Positions 36,255-47,169 of a stretch of 64,000 nucleotides of DNA are shown in pieces (the first letter of the stretch is position 1; every line of letters starts with the position of its first letter). The position numbers were made by a program, and so were the translations under genes. This DNA is from Reticulitermes speratus. Its lineage: Eukaryota; Arthropoda; Insecta; Blattodea; Rhinotermitidae. The notes beneath the pieces are model-generated. The model made no database searches, was not told the DNA's origin, and saw only the letters and a program-made list of their open reading frames with translations. The stretch covers positions 33,964,908 through 34,028,907 of the forward strand of contig JAJKFL010000003.1 of NCBI GenBank assembly GCA_021186555.1, read 5' to 3'.

Positions 36255-36300
36255 TTATCCTGAAGATGGAGGGAGCAGATTCCTTCTAAACGTTGGTAAC
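36255..36300 (+). ncRNA. hammerhead-like core motif, stems I and II pairable
   Basis: Plus strand: intact CTGAAGA (36260-36266), T, GGAGG (36268-36272), nine-base loop, CCTTC (36282-36286), then TAAACGTT where GAAACGTC is expected. Stem II forms five pairs with one G-U. The bases before the core (CTTATC) can pair with those after it (GGTAAC) over five positions as stem I. It is one of the best-preserved examples; the G-to-T change in GAAA argues against activity. Confidence 0.55.
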
Positions 36301-36319
36301 CAGCTGTGGTTAGACAGTG

Positions 36320-39230
36320 TCACAACTCAGAAGACTATAGTATGAGGGCTTCAAATAGCGTCGTCCTGAGATTCAAGTAGTTTAATTCTTGACATCGTTG
36401 CAGGAAATACTGTACGCACTGTAATTGCTAAATTACAAAGGGTTCGTACAGGCTTGCATGTTTGAAAATCTTTGATGTCAGGTAAAATTTAAGGCCTGTC
36501 AATGCATCTGGAAATAAATCGAAAAAAATATATTTTAAAAATCTATATTTTCTTCGTTTTGTTCAGTGTCAGAACATAACTTTTCAATTGTTTAATTAAC
36601 CGACATATTTTGAGTCTTTTAGATTCATTATTAAGTTTGCCCCACAACATATGATTCTTCGCTCTCACAATTAATGCAATAAAGGGTGGAGTTGATTCGG
36701 TACATCTTCCTTGTTCTTTTCCTTCAGTGTGCCTGAAGGGTGACATTTTAGTTACATGTTTACTGAAGTGCATAACAAGAAGCTGCTGTTCCGTCAGTTG
36801 TTCTCAGCACATTGTGTAAGGAAGTTGAAGAAACCTAACTTCCAAATGCCTATTCATCCTATTCAGTGATGCCTGCAACTTAAATAATACAGCATTGTAA
36901 TACAATTGTATTGCTAAAAATATACAAAATTATTTAATATGTTGATTTTAGAGCAATTTTATGTGTACAACGTAGCGATTATGCCATTCATACGTTTTAC
37001 AATTGTATTTCGTATTCAAATCTTTATTTGTCTGTCGCCTTTATACAATAAACTTGTTAATTATGGCTTCCGTGCACGGCCATTTCGTTCAAGCCCCATC
37101 AGTACACACCGTTGCCAAGTTTGGCAGGCTTTCTTTTCTTGGTTAACCTCGAAAGCAGGGAGAGGGATGGGACGGCTAGCAGGTAACACTGTACAGTCGT
37201 GACTCATTAAACTAGACCACCCATAATTTAAATTACTGTACGGCCTTGAACGGTCCGCTGACGTTACAACAGAAGGCGCTTCCGTTTTCTTGTGACAAGT
37301 CACAACCCTGGTTTAATACTAGTCTGTGATTTGAAAACTCAGTGTTCCGGTAACACAGATACCCCTTGCACTAGTGACCTTCTCATTAACCTAATCACCA
37401 GTTACCAGTTACACTAGTTTGTGCACGTATAATGTAGATTTTAGCCTGAATGTACGTCGAAGTGGAAGGAACTGGTTAATAAGTTTTACGAAGGAAACTG
37501 TGAGTGATAGGAAGTACTAAAGGCGACGAACATTTTGGATTGTATTCTTTCTGGGCTTCAGTCGACAATACATTAAGAGCGGACCGATCAATGCATACAG
37601 GACAACTGAAGAATCAGGACTGAGTAAACATTTTATTCTGACAGAATTAGAAAACCCGTGGGCCGTTGAATAAAACGCGTTTAAAATCAGGGTGAGAAGA
37701 ATAGAATATTAGGAACATATTTCTATAATTAATCAAAATTTACAGGAAATTTCTACATATATTTTGTTTTATATACAATAACTTGTTCGTGTGTAAAGAA
37801 ACATATTTCCATGCCTAAAGAAACTATTCTTGGAGACAAATTCTTCGAATATGTGGTGGAAACAAAGCGACCATTTCTTTGATGTAATATTGAAACTGAT
37901 TACATTCTCTTAAGCTGCAAGGTGGCAACGTCAGAGCCATACATTAGTATACTGCTGCCATTCACTTACCTTTCATTTCTTAGTCTTTGATTTCTATTAG
38001 AGGTATTTTAAGGATGTGTTTAATAATTTTTGACATTGCTTATAAGAAGGGATATATATTGATAAATACCTCGCTAACTTATATAAAGCCATGACCGTTA
38101 TATTGCCAGTCTTTCGCAGTTCAGTTTTGTTACGAGACCATTTTACGCTCGAAATTTTTGCGTGACCTAAATACATTCATAGGCCTCTATACGAAATTAA
38201 AAAACGAGACCACAAATGAGTAAGGCTAGTAATAAGTACATGTTTAAAAAGGATGTAAGGTCAACATATGCACTTGCACATGTTAAGAGATAAAAATCTT
38301 GTTTTATGTGTAAAAAATGAAACTTAAAAACGAATATGCTGTTCCAAAATAAATTTTCAGAATGTGGTTATTGTGACTATCACTTTCAGAGGGTGAAGTA
38401 CTGATTAATATGCAAACTAAACAACGGTATGTAATAATAAGAAGCGAGCGTTGTGGTGTAATGTGGCAATTTATAGTCAGCCATTAATTCTGGTTCTACC
38501 TGCGTTAATATTTGGATATTTTTTATTCTTTTTCCAATACAAGTAATTCATGTAACGATCTGTAAACATCCTCGCAGGTTCCACCTTCATTTAAATTTGT
38601 GCTGTGTTGTGTTCACTGTACCATATTAGATATACTTCACACAACTGACAGTTGAACGAGACAAGTAATAAACTGTTGTGGGATGAACACGATGTATTTA
38701 ATTTAAAAATTTTTTCAAATATTCTTGTTTTGAATTGTAATATGTGAACCTGGTCACTTTTTAGAAAATAATGCGCTTTAAGCGTTAGTGAATTGTGTGC
38801 AGAATTCATAAACAATTTACGCGTATTTGAATTCCGAAACTGAAATGGTGGAACTTTTACTAGTGTGGTTCTTTTTTATTGATTACGCGTCAAAAAATTC
38901 AGATGAAATTCTGTGTAAATGCTCATAGACGCACGTAGACGTATCCAATAATGAGGTATGTCATGTGACACACACACACACACCGAGGTTTTACCAAAGG
39001 AAAATTGGTCGTTTAGGTCATCAGTTTACTGTGTGTACAAACGGAATTTCAATCAGCAGAACGTTTTTAACAGGTTGAAATTGCTTTTACAGGTTGCAGA
39101 CATGGAAGTCATTTAAATTCTCAGCAATTGGAAAGCTGCGTTGTCATTATTTTGAAAACAATGCATGTTTATTTTTACATCATTATGGTCATCATCGTCA
39201 TCAAAATCACGTCGCATGTCTTAAGACAGG
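36320..39230. other. no recognised gene
   Basis: AT-rich sequence with a short (CA)n run at 38966-38982. A GC-richer patch at 37060-37310 is open on both strands (87 and 80 codons) but has no recognisable domain. Confidence 0.4.
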
Positions 39231-39235
39231 TCAAT

Positions 39236-39425
39236 AACTCTTCCAAAGCGAGTTCTCCACAGAATGGTATCTAGTGCTTCCTCTTTGAAGTATCACCCCA
39301 TTTCCTTAAGGTCATCCAGTAGCTGCGTATGTCTTCTCTTCGTCTTCGCGTCCCTTCTATATTTCCTTTGATAACGTATTTTAGAAGGCAAGATGTGACC
39401 AATCCATTTAGCCTTGCTTCATTTT
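39236..39425 (-). mobile_element. non-LTR LINE 3' fragment (lineage 1)
   Basis: The minus strand reads, across frames, MDWSHLAF or WIGHILPSK, then RRHTQLLDDLKEMG and EEALDTILWRTRFG. This is the last part of the lineage-1 tail also found at 10550-10822 and 30825-31440. It directly abuts a family X copy at 39430. Confidence 0.7.
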
Positions 39426-39429
39426 ATTG

Positions 39430-39595
39430 TATGACCATAAAATACGGCATACGCGCTTTGCGTGCTTGATTATTAAAGCTGGAGACACCTACTCAGAATA
39501 TGTCATACTTATTTCTTTTTTACGGCAACAATGGTTATGCTAACGCGTCGCACTTTTACGTTATATGTACATTCCCTGTCTTGTTGTAAGTTTTG
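39430..39595 (+). mobile_element. family X, 3' half, plus orientation
   Basis: Aligns in the same direction with 61225-61380. Shared blocks are an AATACGGCATACGC/AATACGGCGCATGC pair, CTCAGAATATGTCATACTTA, GGCAACAATGGTTATGC and TTATATGTACATTCCCTGTC. The family is unclassified and no coding region is seen. Confidence 0.65.
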
Positions 39596-39611
39596 CCACA
39601 AAACATTTTAG

Positions 39612-40025
39612 GAGATCAGACGGAATTAATCGCTTATGAAACAATAAGTATTAATTTCTATGAGTGTGTGTCTGTATTCATGTTTTAGTTATCCGGCATG
39701 CAAATCGCATCTTTACTGCACCGTATTATATTGTCATGTGGCCTGTCAGGCTGTATCATATTTTCCCATATTATCTCATAAACGACAGGATTTTCGGAAG
39801 AAAGTTTGAATAGAAAAAATATAAAATTTCTCATTCTAAGAAGAATTCAGCGAGGTATTAATCATAAATGTACATAGGTCTTTGTGTAAGGTAGCCGTTA
39901 TTTTTGTCAGATTTTAATGAAATTGACTTTTCTCAACGGATTTTCGAAAACATATTGAAATGCCAGATTTCATAAAAATCCGCCTACACACGCTGACATG
40001 TATGTTCGACCTGTTAACTAGAATT
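39612..40025 (-). mobile_element. family X, minus orientation
   Basis: The reverse complement aligns with 60930-61300. Shared blocks are TGCATGCCGGATAACTAA, GACAGGCCACATGACAATAT, an AATTATGAGATAATATGG-like block, and GGATTTTTATGAAATCTGGC with TTTTCGAAAATCCGTTGAG. It lies tail-to-tail with the plus-oriented piece at 39430-39595. Confidence 0.65.
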
Positions 40026-40029
40026 TGTT

Positions 40030-41775
40030 TTTTACGTATTGTGAAGGTACTGTAATACAGAAGATTTCAGCCTTCCGCCATCATTTGCTGCTTTTGCCTT
40101 GTGTGAACTACCTTTGTTCTGACAATGTAGTTGTTCACAACTGTCTTCAAAGAACTAACCTACCAGACTCTAAATGGGGGCACTAAATTATCCTTGGTAC
40201 TATAAAGGATGTCAACTTTTCTGTCCTGGCTTTTCTGTTGCTCTTTAATTGTCATTGGAAGTTCTGGGGAAGGAAGACGGCAAAGAAAATGGAGGGAAAA
40301 AAGGCTACTGGAACCAAGTCAAGGTCTTTTCCGCATTTTTTGAGTGGACACTGCCAAGCCAGTACAGGTTTTTTTAACCTTGAACGTCTTTTTATTGTCT
40401 TTTATTCTCAACTCTGAATTTTGGCTGGTCTATATATTCTTCAGACTTCTTTTTAACGGCAAATATTTCCGATGGCACACGTTGGCTCTGTTGTATTGCC
40501 CGTTACAGCCACTGTCAGCGTTACTTATTGAAAGAGCCATTACTACAATATTTCAGGGATGTTAACTTGGCAGGTTATCTTGTTACATAGGGGCCTTGAC
40601 TTGGGCTGCTTCCAGTCAAAGTATTAACAACATGTCGAGGAATGTGTTTTGGAAGTAAATCAGAGTGATAACTTGTTGCAACCAATAGGCATAAGTGATA
40701 GAGTACTACAAATATATAGCGTACTGTAAATTTTATTCTGCTAGTTTTTTGACTAAGACATTCTCTATTGCTAAATGGCATTCTAGGTAGAAGTTCTTAG
40801 AAAATATGTTTCTATCGTAAAAAAGTTCATTCCATTATTACATGGACCAGGCCAATTAAGATGGCACGTGGCCTGTTAAAAAGTCCGCCTTATAAGGCTT
40901 GAAGTATCCTTGACACTGTCATATACAGGTTGAGATTAATTATTTTGAATTTTACTTTGAATTTCATAAAAAAATTACAATATATTACACAGAGTTAAAA
41001 TTTTAATTACGTACTAACTGTACACTTACGTGAGAGTGGAAATTGAATATACGAAAAGGAGTAATGACGATAGAAGGAAACATGTTGCTCGTAGTCTACA
41101 ATTTTGTTTAATAATTTCTCTCAGAAACTGTCATCATTATCATCACTTGTGGCAGCACGCTTGTAAACCATTTTAAATGAGCGTGTAAAGACTACTTATT
41201 TACAAGATGAAGGAAATAGACAGCTTCAGCTGGTGCTGGAAGAGAGAGTAAGCACCAATATTGTGCATTATATGGCCTTGCAAGTAAACACAAAATCAAC
41301 ACTTGCTGAAATTCCCACATACATTGTCGGATATGGAGTCTCTAGATCACGCCACTCGCTGACAGCAATACCGTAAACCTGAAAAATAAAAACATAAAAC
41401 ATATGTATACACAAGATCTGTCGGGAAAATACAGGGAGAAGGAAAGAAAAACGTATTTACTTCAGCACTGGGTATGTGACATAAATATTTGTTTCCTTGA
41501 GAGTGAGGTAGAAGAATGTACCTGAAATGTAGGTAACACTTTAAATGCTTTTTTAGGTTGTCTACATAAAATGCGTGTTTGAGCCTACAAATAAATATAA
41601 ATAAACTTTGGAATTTATCGTAGGATTAAAATATGCTTTGATGGATTATAAATTTTGTTCTACATTATTCGATATTTGAAGAGTTCTGTCACACAAGGTG
41701 ATAAGTTACGCAAAGTGTTTCACTACTTCATACCCTCCGAAACGCTCTTTTAGGTCCCACGTGGCCTTGTATTTA
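40030..41775. other. no recognised gene
   Basis: No recognised family or gene. Confidence 0.4.
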
Positions 41776-41777
41776 AT

Positions 41778-41896
41778 GGACACCGTGGCCTTTTCCCCTA
41801 AAGGTAAAGCTGCCAGAGCATGAAACTGACCACTCATATAGGTTTGAGGCTATGTATATGTGCCGTCATTGCGCTGATGGGGATACCTTTACCTCT
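41778..41896 (+). mobile_element. SINE family C fragment
   Basis: The blocks CCCCTAAAGGTAAAGCTGCC, AGAGCATGAAACTGACCACT and GGGGATACCTTTACCT occur in the order found in the SINE body and 3' end. The 5' half is missing and the middle has diverged. Confidence 0.5.
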
Positions 41897-41899
41897 GTA

Positions 41900-43670
41900 T
41901 TTATACAGTGTTACACCTTAGCCGGAGATGTGTATATCAGCTGTTTCTGTCTTCTGATGAACTAATCTGTTATAGAAGTTTACAGTCCTCATTGATGTCT
42001 CACAGTCAACATAATTCTCATCACCAATACCATGTACGTCTCAGTATAACTTCCACCTGTTTGGTTAAGTACATAGATTTGTTCATCTGTTCAGTCTGTT
42101 ACGTACATTACGAAAAATACCTTGGATGTGGAATCATTCCAACGATACATCTACAAAGAATGCACGGAAATTCAAAGAAACAAGGCAGTGGTTGTAGTGG
42201 GATTCGCATCAAAATTCCAGGCCCTTAGACTGCGCTAGTTCTGTGATAAACCGTCACATAAGGGGAATCGTATCAGCAATGAACTCTTTATACAACAGTC
42301 GCAACTAATTTAGCATTCAGGTTTTCATTGTCACTCGAAGTTTCTCTTTGTGACTTTAACCGGAGAATAAACAGGAGAATTTTCCCTACTCTGATATTTG
42401 TAATGATGATACATTGTGTTTTGTTGGAGGTAGGAAACGGTTTATTTTACATTGTTAAGAAGAAATTGACCAGTTAAAGGTTAAAGTAACTCACTTTTTA
42501 TTGTTAAAGTTGCTTGCACACAACACCTGCCATGGTGTTCACAATAAGAATCAGTCAGCTGACACAAATCTCCAGCCAAAAGCACGTAATCATTTCTCTT
42601 TCATCATTTAACGTTCATGTGTACACAGAATTTGCTTCACAGTAGTAACACGATCTCATTTTTCCCTGAGTGTATTGTGACAATGATACTGTACAGTCAT
42701 AAAATAAATGTAAGGAGATGAGGGGAAATACAGCGGGCGCCTAGAAGTATAAACACACTTGTAATGTGGTGTGCGTGATTCTACTCCATCCATACGCACT
42801 TTACATGAGAGCCATATAGTAAACACGAAGAAGAGAAAATGGAAGAAGGTCGCAACTTACAGAAGGGTAAGGAGGCAGGACACGTTGTAAGCGAGGAAGA
42901 GACAAGCCGTGAAGCATATCCAATAACTCAGATTTACCCCCCCCCCCACCCTTTTTGTATTTCTCGTAACTTCCACCGAAATGGAAAAGCATCCCCTTCG
43001 CACAATTGGTCTCTATATACACAATTAAGGGAGAAATTTAAAGGAACTGCTGTTAAAACAGTTGTTCATTGCTATAGAGAGGTTGTTAAGGAGAATGAAG
43101 GGGAAAGGGTAGAATTTTATATACATATATAAAATGAACCTCAGTAGTTGTGTCTTTTGGGATTCGGAGAATATGGAAGGCAGTTGGGTTAAGAAGTGTG
43201 AGGGTATAAGTGTGACGTAATCTCTCGGGAAACACGAGAACCCAGGACGAGAAGTAGTAGTTTTCTCGCAAATTGGAGTAGCTAGATGCGGTAAAAGAAC
43301 TGGAACGGCCTGTAAGGTCTCTCCTTAACTACTTGTTGAGAGTATGTGGTGTATATATTCTCTCTTTTTCTAAGATTTCTTCTCTCTCTTTCTCTCTGTT
43401 TCTCACCTACACTCCTTTTGTTTTATCAAAGTGAGTGCTGCTGTATATAAAAGGTGCTGGCTCGGAAAACCACACCAATGGGGATATGGGATTGTGGAAT
43501 TGTTATAGAGATATATGGAATGATTTTAACCTCTGCGTATACTCGTAAGTAAATTGAGGAAAGTGTCTTACAGGAACTGTACTTCACACAACGTAAGAAC
43601 TGGGATCTTGAATTTATAGCATGTTAACAAAATACTTGAGCCGTATCTTAATATATATTTAATGTCCTGT
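41900..43670. other. no recognised gene
   Basis: Contains an 11-base poly-C run at 42937-42947 and a CT-rich patch near 43370-43405. No gene was recognised. Confidence 0.4.
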
Positions 43671-43673
43671 TTT

Positions 43674-44030
43674 TAGGCGCCTTCGCATAGCCGCTAAAAG
43701 TGCCTATTACCTTCGTCATATCCGTCCGTCTTTCGCATCTGCCAGCGCGGCTTCCAGTGGACGGATCTCCTTGAATTTTGATATTGGGGATTTCCATGGA
43801 AATTGTCGAGAAAATCTAAATGTGGTTAAATTCGGGAAAAAATATTTGGCACTTTACATGAACACCTGAGTAGGTTCTAATGATGATGGCGACTTTAAAG
43901 CGCTATCTTCAAGTGAAATGGTATCGAGCATTTAGGATAGCCGAGGAGGCATAAATATTACGCGAACGCGCCACAATCTTACGTTGTACGTATGCTGCCT
44001 ATCTTGTTCTCAAATAGTCTGTGTAGATTA
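43674..44030 (+). mobile_element. family X, internally deleted copy
   Basis: Matches the copy at 60845-61396 at both ends. The 5' part has GCCGCTAAAAGTGCCTATTA, TCCGTCCGTC and GGACGGATCTCCTTGAATTT, followed by GTCGAGAAAATCTAA. The 3' part has TTACGCGAACGCGCCACAAT and ACGTTGTACGTATGC. The middle is shorter by roughly 150-200 bases. Confidence 0.7.
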
Positions 44031-44034
44031 CATT

Positions 44035-44665
44035 GCTCAGTATCTGTAATCAACGTGTTACCTGTGTAATTAACGAGACCCGTGCCGTGGCTCAGGCTAA
44101 ATCAAATTTTATTGTGGAACAAAATATTTCAACCTCTTTCCAATAACGTTACATGTAATTATAAGAAGGCGAAACCAATGTCCGGATATAAGATACTTAT
44201 TTATTTTTATTTAACGACAGCCCCATTATACGACGCCGGGAAAGGAAGGTCACAACGGAAGAAGTAAGCAGTAACGCAATACAAATAGAGGCTAATGCAT
44301 GCAAATTGTGAAGGTAAGTGTAGATAAATACTGCAGTGGCTTCAAATTAAACCCACTGTCATGTGCGGAATGACTGGTTGAAATAATTGCACTGATAGTA
44401 ATGACCACTTTGTTCACCTTTTTACTAATGTTATGTGCACAGACGTCACATTCTGCGGGCGTGCTTCTTGCTGGATGTGTGTAATGATAGCACCTATAGA
44501 CAGCAGTGTTTTAACTTTTAATTTTGAATTCCAATGATACTACAAACATCGACCAGGTTATTTTGTTATTATTTTCCGCTATCCTGATAGACTTTTTCAA
44601 GTTTTCGTTAATAGCTCCAGGAAATTATGGATTCCTTTATCTCCTCTCCTGTTTCAGTTCATCCG
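44035..44665. other. no recognised gene
   Basis: AT-rich. A very good donor-like GAAG|GTAAGTG at 44312 has no convincing open frame before it. Confidence 0.4.
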
Positions 44666-44670
44666 TCTGG

Positions 44671-44757
44671 GGCGCATGGGGAGTGCAGCTGTGGATCCAA
44701 ACACTTTTAACTTCGGAATCTGAGATGTCCATGTTCAATTCCCGGTGGTCCCACTAA
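44671..44757 (+). mobile_element. tRNA-like relic
   Basis: Ends with ATGTTCAATTCCCGGTGGTC, which resembles a polymerase III B box and T arm. An anticodon-arm-like CTTCGGAATCTGAGATG stands before it. The A-box side is poor. A SINE head or tRNA pseudogene. Confidence 0.35.
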
Positions 44758-45175
44758 ACGCTATACTGAATGAACATAACAGACATTCTGAAAGCCAATA
44801 AATGCCTTAAACTTTCGTAAGGTGCAGATTCCTCATTTTAAGCACTCCTTATTACCATTACTAAGACCAAGACTTTATGCTCATTATCGAAGCTCTCGCT
44901 GCTTATTTTGAGAATTCTACGAAAAGCAGAGAACAGAGATTCTTAATGTTAAACCAGGTGGCAGTACCGTGTAATAGATTAAAGACTGAACCTGAGAGTG
45001 AAGGCGACTTCTTGGCAGCTACAGTCGGTCAGAGATGGCAGATGGCACTATGTGTGCACGGACGATTTAGATATGTGTTTCGTCCACGACTGTGGGCCAA
45101 GTCTGCGCACCCCGTGTGAGGTAGGCAATCCAGTCTGTGTAAAATATATGTGGCTTTGGCATAGTAGGCTTATGG

Positions 45176-45427
45176 CAGGTGTACAAAAAATTTTCAAAAA
45201 TCTGGGACCCACCTTCATATTTTAAGCGCAGACGGGTAACGTGAAGCAAATTCTGTAGTGAAGACACACAATTTTGAAGTGATCTGTGTAGCTCACTGGC
45301 ATATGGCACTCTCTGCTTGATGCATGTGAACTGATACTCATAGCAGTAGTAATTCTGAAAGTTTTAGGCACCTTCGTACAAAATTAGTCCCCTGGGCGAC
45401 AACGCATCGGGGATTTATGCGAACCTG
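45176..45427 (+). mobile_element. hAT-like MITE with target duplication
   Basis: Starts CAGGTGTACAAAAAA; the right end read inward is CAGGTTCGCATAAAT (10 of 15 matching). The flanking octamers GCTTATGG (45168-45175) and GCTTACGT (45428-45435) match at six of eight. The interior parallels the element at 27873: TCAAAAATCTGGGACCCACC near the left end, a GTGAAGCAAATT block, and GGGGATTTATGCG at the right end. It has about 85 more interior bases and no transposase. Confidence 0.7.
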
Positions 45428-45504
45428 GCTTACGTGTGTACATTTTCCTTCTGTCTGGGGGAGGGGAAATTTTTATAGAAACTAGCTTTTGATGTAGGAA
45501 TTAC

Positions 45505-45655
45505 CGACCAAGTTTGTTCAGGTGGTAGTGCGAAACGAAAGTGCTCATTTTGAATCCGTGCCGGGACACCGACTTTCCTGGCTTGAGGCTTTTCCCTCAG
45601 TCGCTCTATTCGAGTGCCGGGATCGTGCCTAGATTCAGACGACGACCGCTTCCAT
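45505..45655 (+). mobile_element. SINE family D
   Basis: The head has CAGGTGGTAGTGCG and TTTTGAATCCGTGCCGGG, which resemble tRNA-derived A and B boxes. The body has GACTTTCCTGGCTTGAGGC, TTTTCCCTCAGTCGCTCTAT and CGAGTGCCGGGATCGTGCC. I recognise this block order as a tRNA-derived insect SINE body from memory. Only one copy is present. Confidence 0.6.
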
Positions 45656-46194
45656 CCACATCCCTTGGAGCAGTTATAATTCTGGAGAAAGGTGTATTAG
45701 TATGAGAAATTTAAGTTCAGTCAGAAGTCCGATACGATGCAATAAGAGAGAAAACACCAGACGCCGACGTCTGCGATTCAGCGGGGAGACACACTACTTT
45801 GTCTTGGGCCGATGGCGTGGAAGAAGACTAAGACCTGGTGTTCACCTGCATACTAATATTTATGTGGATGTACTTTGTACTCATGCTTTTTTGTCCTTCA
45901 GATTTCGTTACCTCGTCAACTATATACCTCAGCAGGAAACAGGCCATGTTGAAGGTATCACACGCCGTCACAGAGAATTAATACTGGTGTGGATCAGGCT
46001 TCTAGGTGATGACATCATTATAAATACGCTGTATTGCTGACTTGTTACGTATATTTAAACTGTAACTCTTCAAAGCGAACTAATACCGAACAGGCTGTAC
46101 CAAATCTGTAGCTTGTAACTGGTGAACAGTTGCGTAATCTTGAACTGTACTGGCTTCAGGAATTTGCTGGCGTGTTGTCTGGTACCTAGTTACT

Positions 46195-46345
46195 GCACTG
46201 AAGACGGAGGCAATAGTTTCAGCAGTATATCCCAGAATACTGCCATTTTTTACAATCATCATCACAACCTCAATTGGTATCGGGTCAACACTTATCCTTG
46301 AAAAATGGATATAGCAAGGATATCCGAAACGTCGGCAACACAGCC
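46195..46345. mobile_element. retroelement-like repeat fragment with hammerhead-like motif
   Basis: Contains CTGAAGACGGAGGCAATAG (46204-46222), which resembles a truncated hammerhead 5' half, on the plus strand. The full-layout motif at 46297-46335 follows. The minus-strand frame here reads VFSAVTRYQTTRQQIPEAS, similar to the NFYQTTRRHIPN seen at 47.1 kb, so both belong to one dispersed family. Confidence 0.45.
46297..46335 (+). ncRNA. hammerhead-like motif with perfect six-pair stem
   Basis: Plus strand: CTTGAAAAAT (eroded CTGANGAT), GGATAT (46307-46312), loop AGCAAGG, ATATCC (46320-46325), then an intact GAAACGTCGG. Stem II has six Watson-Crick pairs with a sequence unlike the GGAGG-type stems elsewhere. 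The 5' core is damaged, so cleavage is unlikely. Confidence 0.5.
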
Positions 46346-46565
46346 TGTAAACTATACCAACTTCTTTAAAACATATTCTCGATAAAGCTGAGCCACCACG
46401 AAAGCCTACAATCTTCAAATATAATCTTGTTTGAGGTAATATTATCTTCAATTCACTACTTGCCTCCACATGATTACACGTTCTGTTTTTAGATCCGGTA
46501 TGATGGGTAATCTAAGCCTTGCCATGAAGTATAACATACAAGGGACAGGTGCTATTCCATGTCTC

Positions 46566-46703
46566 TCTCTCTCCTTCTCACTTTCTGTCCCTCTCTTAAA
46601 CATGGGAGAGGGTAAATATATTTCGCTCTCACACTAATGTTTCTGACGGGTTATAATTCAACCACAATTTAAGAGTAGTTCGTTGTGAGGGGGGGGGGGG
46701 GGG
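46566..46703. repeat. CT-rich tract and poly-G run
   Basis: A CTCTCT-rich patch at 46563-46600 and a 15-base G run at 46689-46703, separated by ordinary sequence. Confidence 0.85.
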
Positions 46704-46967
46704 CAAAATGGCAACCATGCTGTGTGGCCTTCAAGCGTTCCCCCTCCCATATTACCGAGCAATTTTTAACATATATATACAAATAACACTGACGATTACT
46801 GTGGAACAATGAACAAGTAATAAAAACAGTACTTTTTTGGACAGAATTCCACGTACTGTAAGGGGTAATTTATTATACTAGTTTTAAATAAAACCGTTTG
46901 GTGAGATTTGAGGTTATCGTGACTGTGAATGTAAAGAATAATGCCTTCTGGGATGTGACATAATAGA

Positions 46968-47150
46968 GGCTGGTGGAAATTTACCGACGTTTTGGAGGAC
47001 GTGCTCTGTCCATCGTCAGTATAATTTTTTTTCCTGAAAATGGAGTCAGTTTTTCTAAACGGTTATTAAGTGTTCAGGGCTGCTCTACGTCGCCAGTGGA
47101 GACAGTGCATTCACCCTCAACGTCAGTAAATTTCTACCAGACTACACGGC
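46968..47150. mobile_element. repeat with 50-bp inverted arms, one hammerhead-like core
   Basis: The first arm (46968-47019) starts GGCTGGTGGAAATTTACCGA. The second arm (47091-47145) ends with TCAGTAAATTTCTACCAG; the two are imperfect inverted copies over about 50 bases. On the minus strand the first arm reads CTGACGA (intact core), T, GGACAGAGCACGTCCTCC, AAAACGTCGG. The second arm, read plus, ends in ACGTCAGTAAATTTC and is more eroded. The plus frame reads NFYQTTRRHIPN, shared with other copies. Confidence 0.55.
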
Positions 47151-47169
47151 GTCACATCCCTAACTTCTA

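Larger units (their letters stand above)
35925..36310. mobile_element. retroelement-like repeat with inverted hammerhead-like motifs
   Basis: A minus-strand motif at 35977-36015 and a plus-strand motif at 36255-36300 face away from each other across about 240 bases. Between them lies CCTCCGAAAACTCGAAACGT. Translation of the minus-strand side gives GTSTFLRNVGTN, a signature I associate with a repeat common in insect gene predictions. It is probably a Penelope-like or retrozyme-like remnant. No protein domain is encoded. Confidence 0.5.

Noticed and set aside
41735-41756. CCCTCCGAAACGCTC as a hammerhead 3' box
   Set aside because: No CTGANGA-like core and no pairing stem upstream.
44250-44312. 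Exon before GAAG|GTAAGTG
   Set aside because: Stops in all frames within a short distance of the donor.
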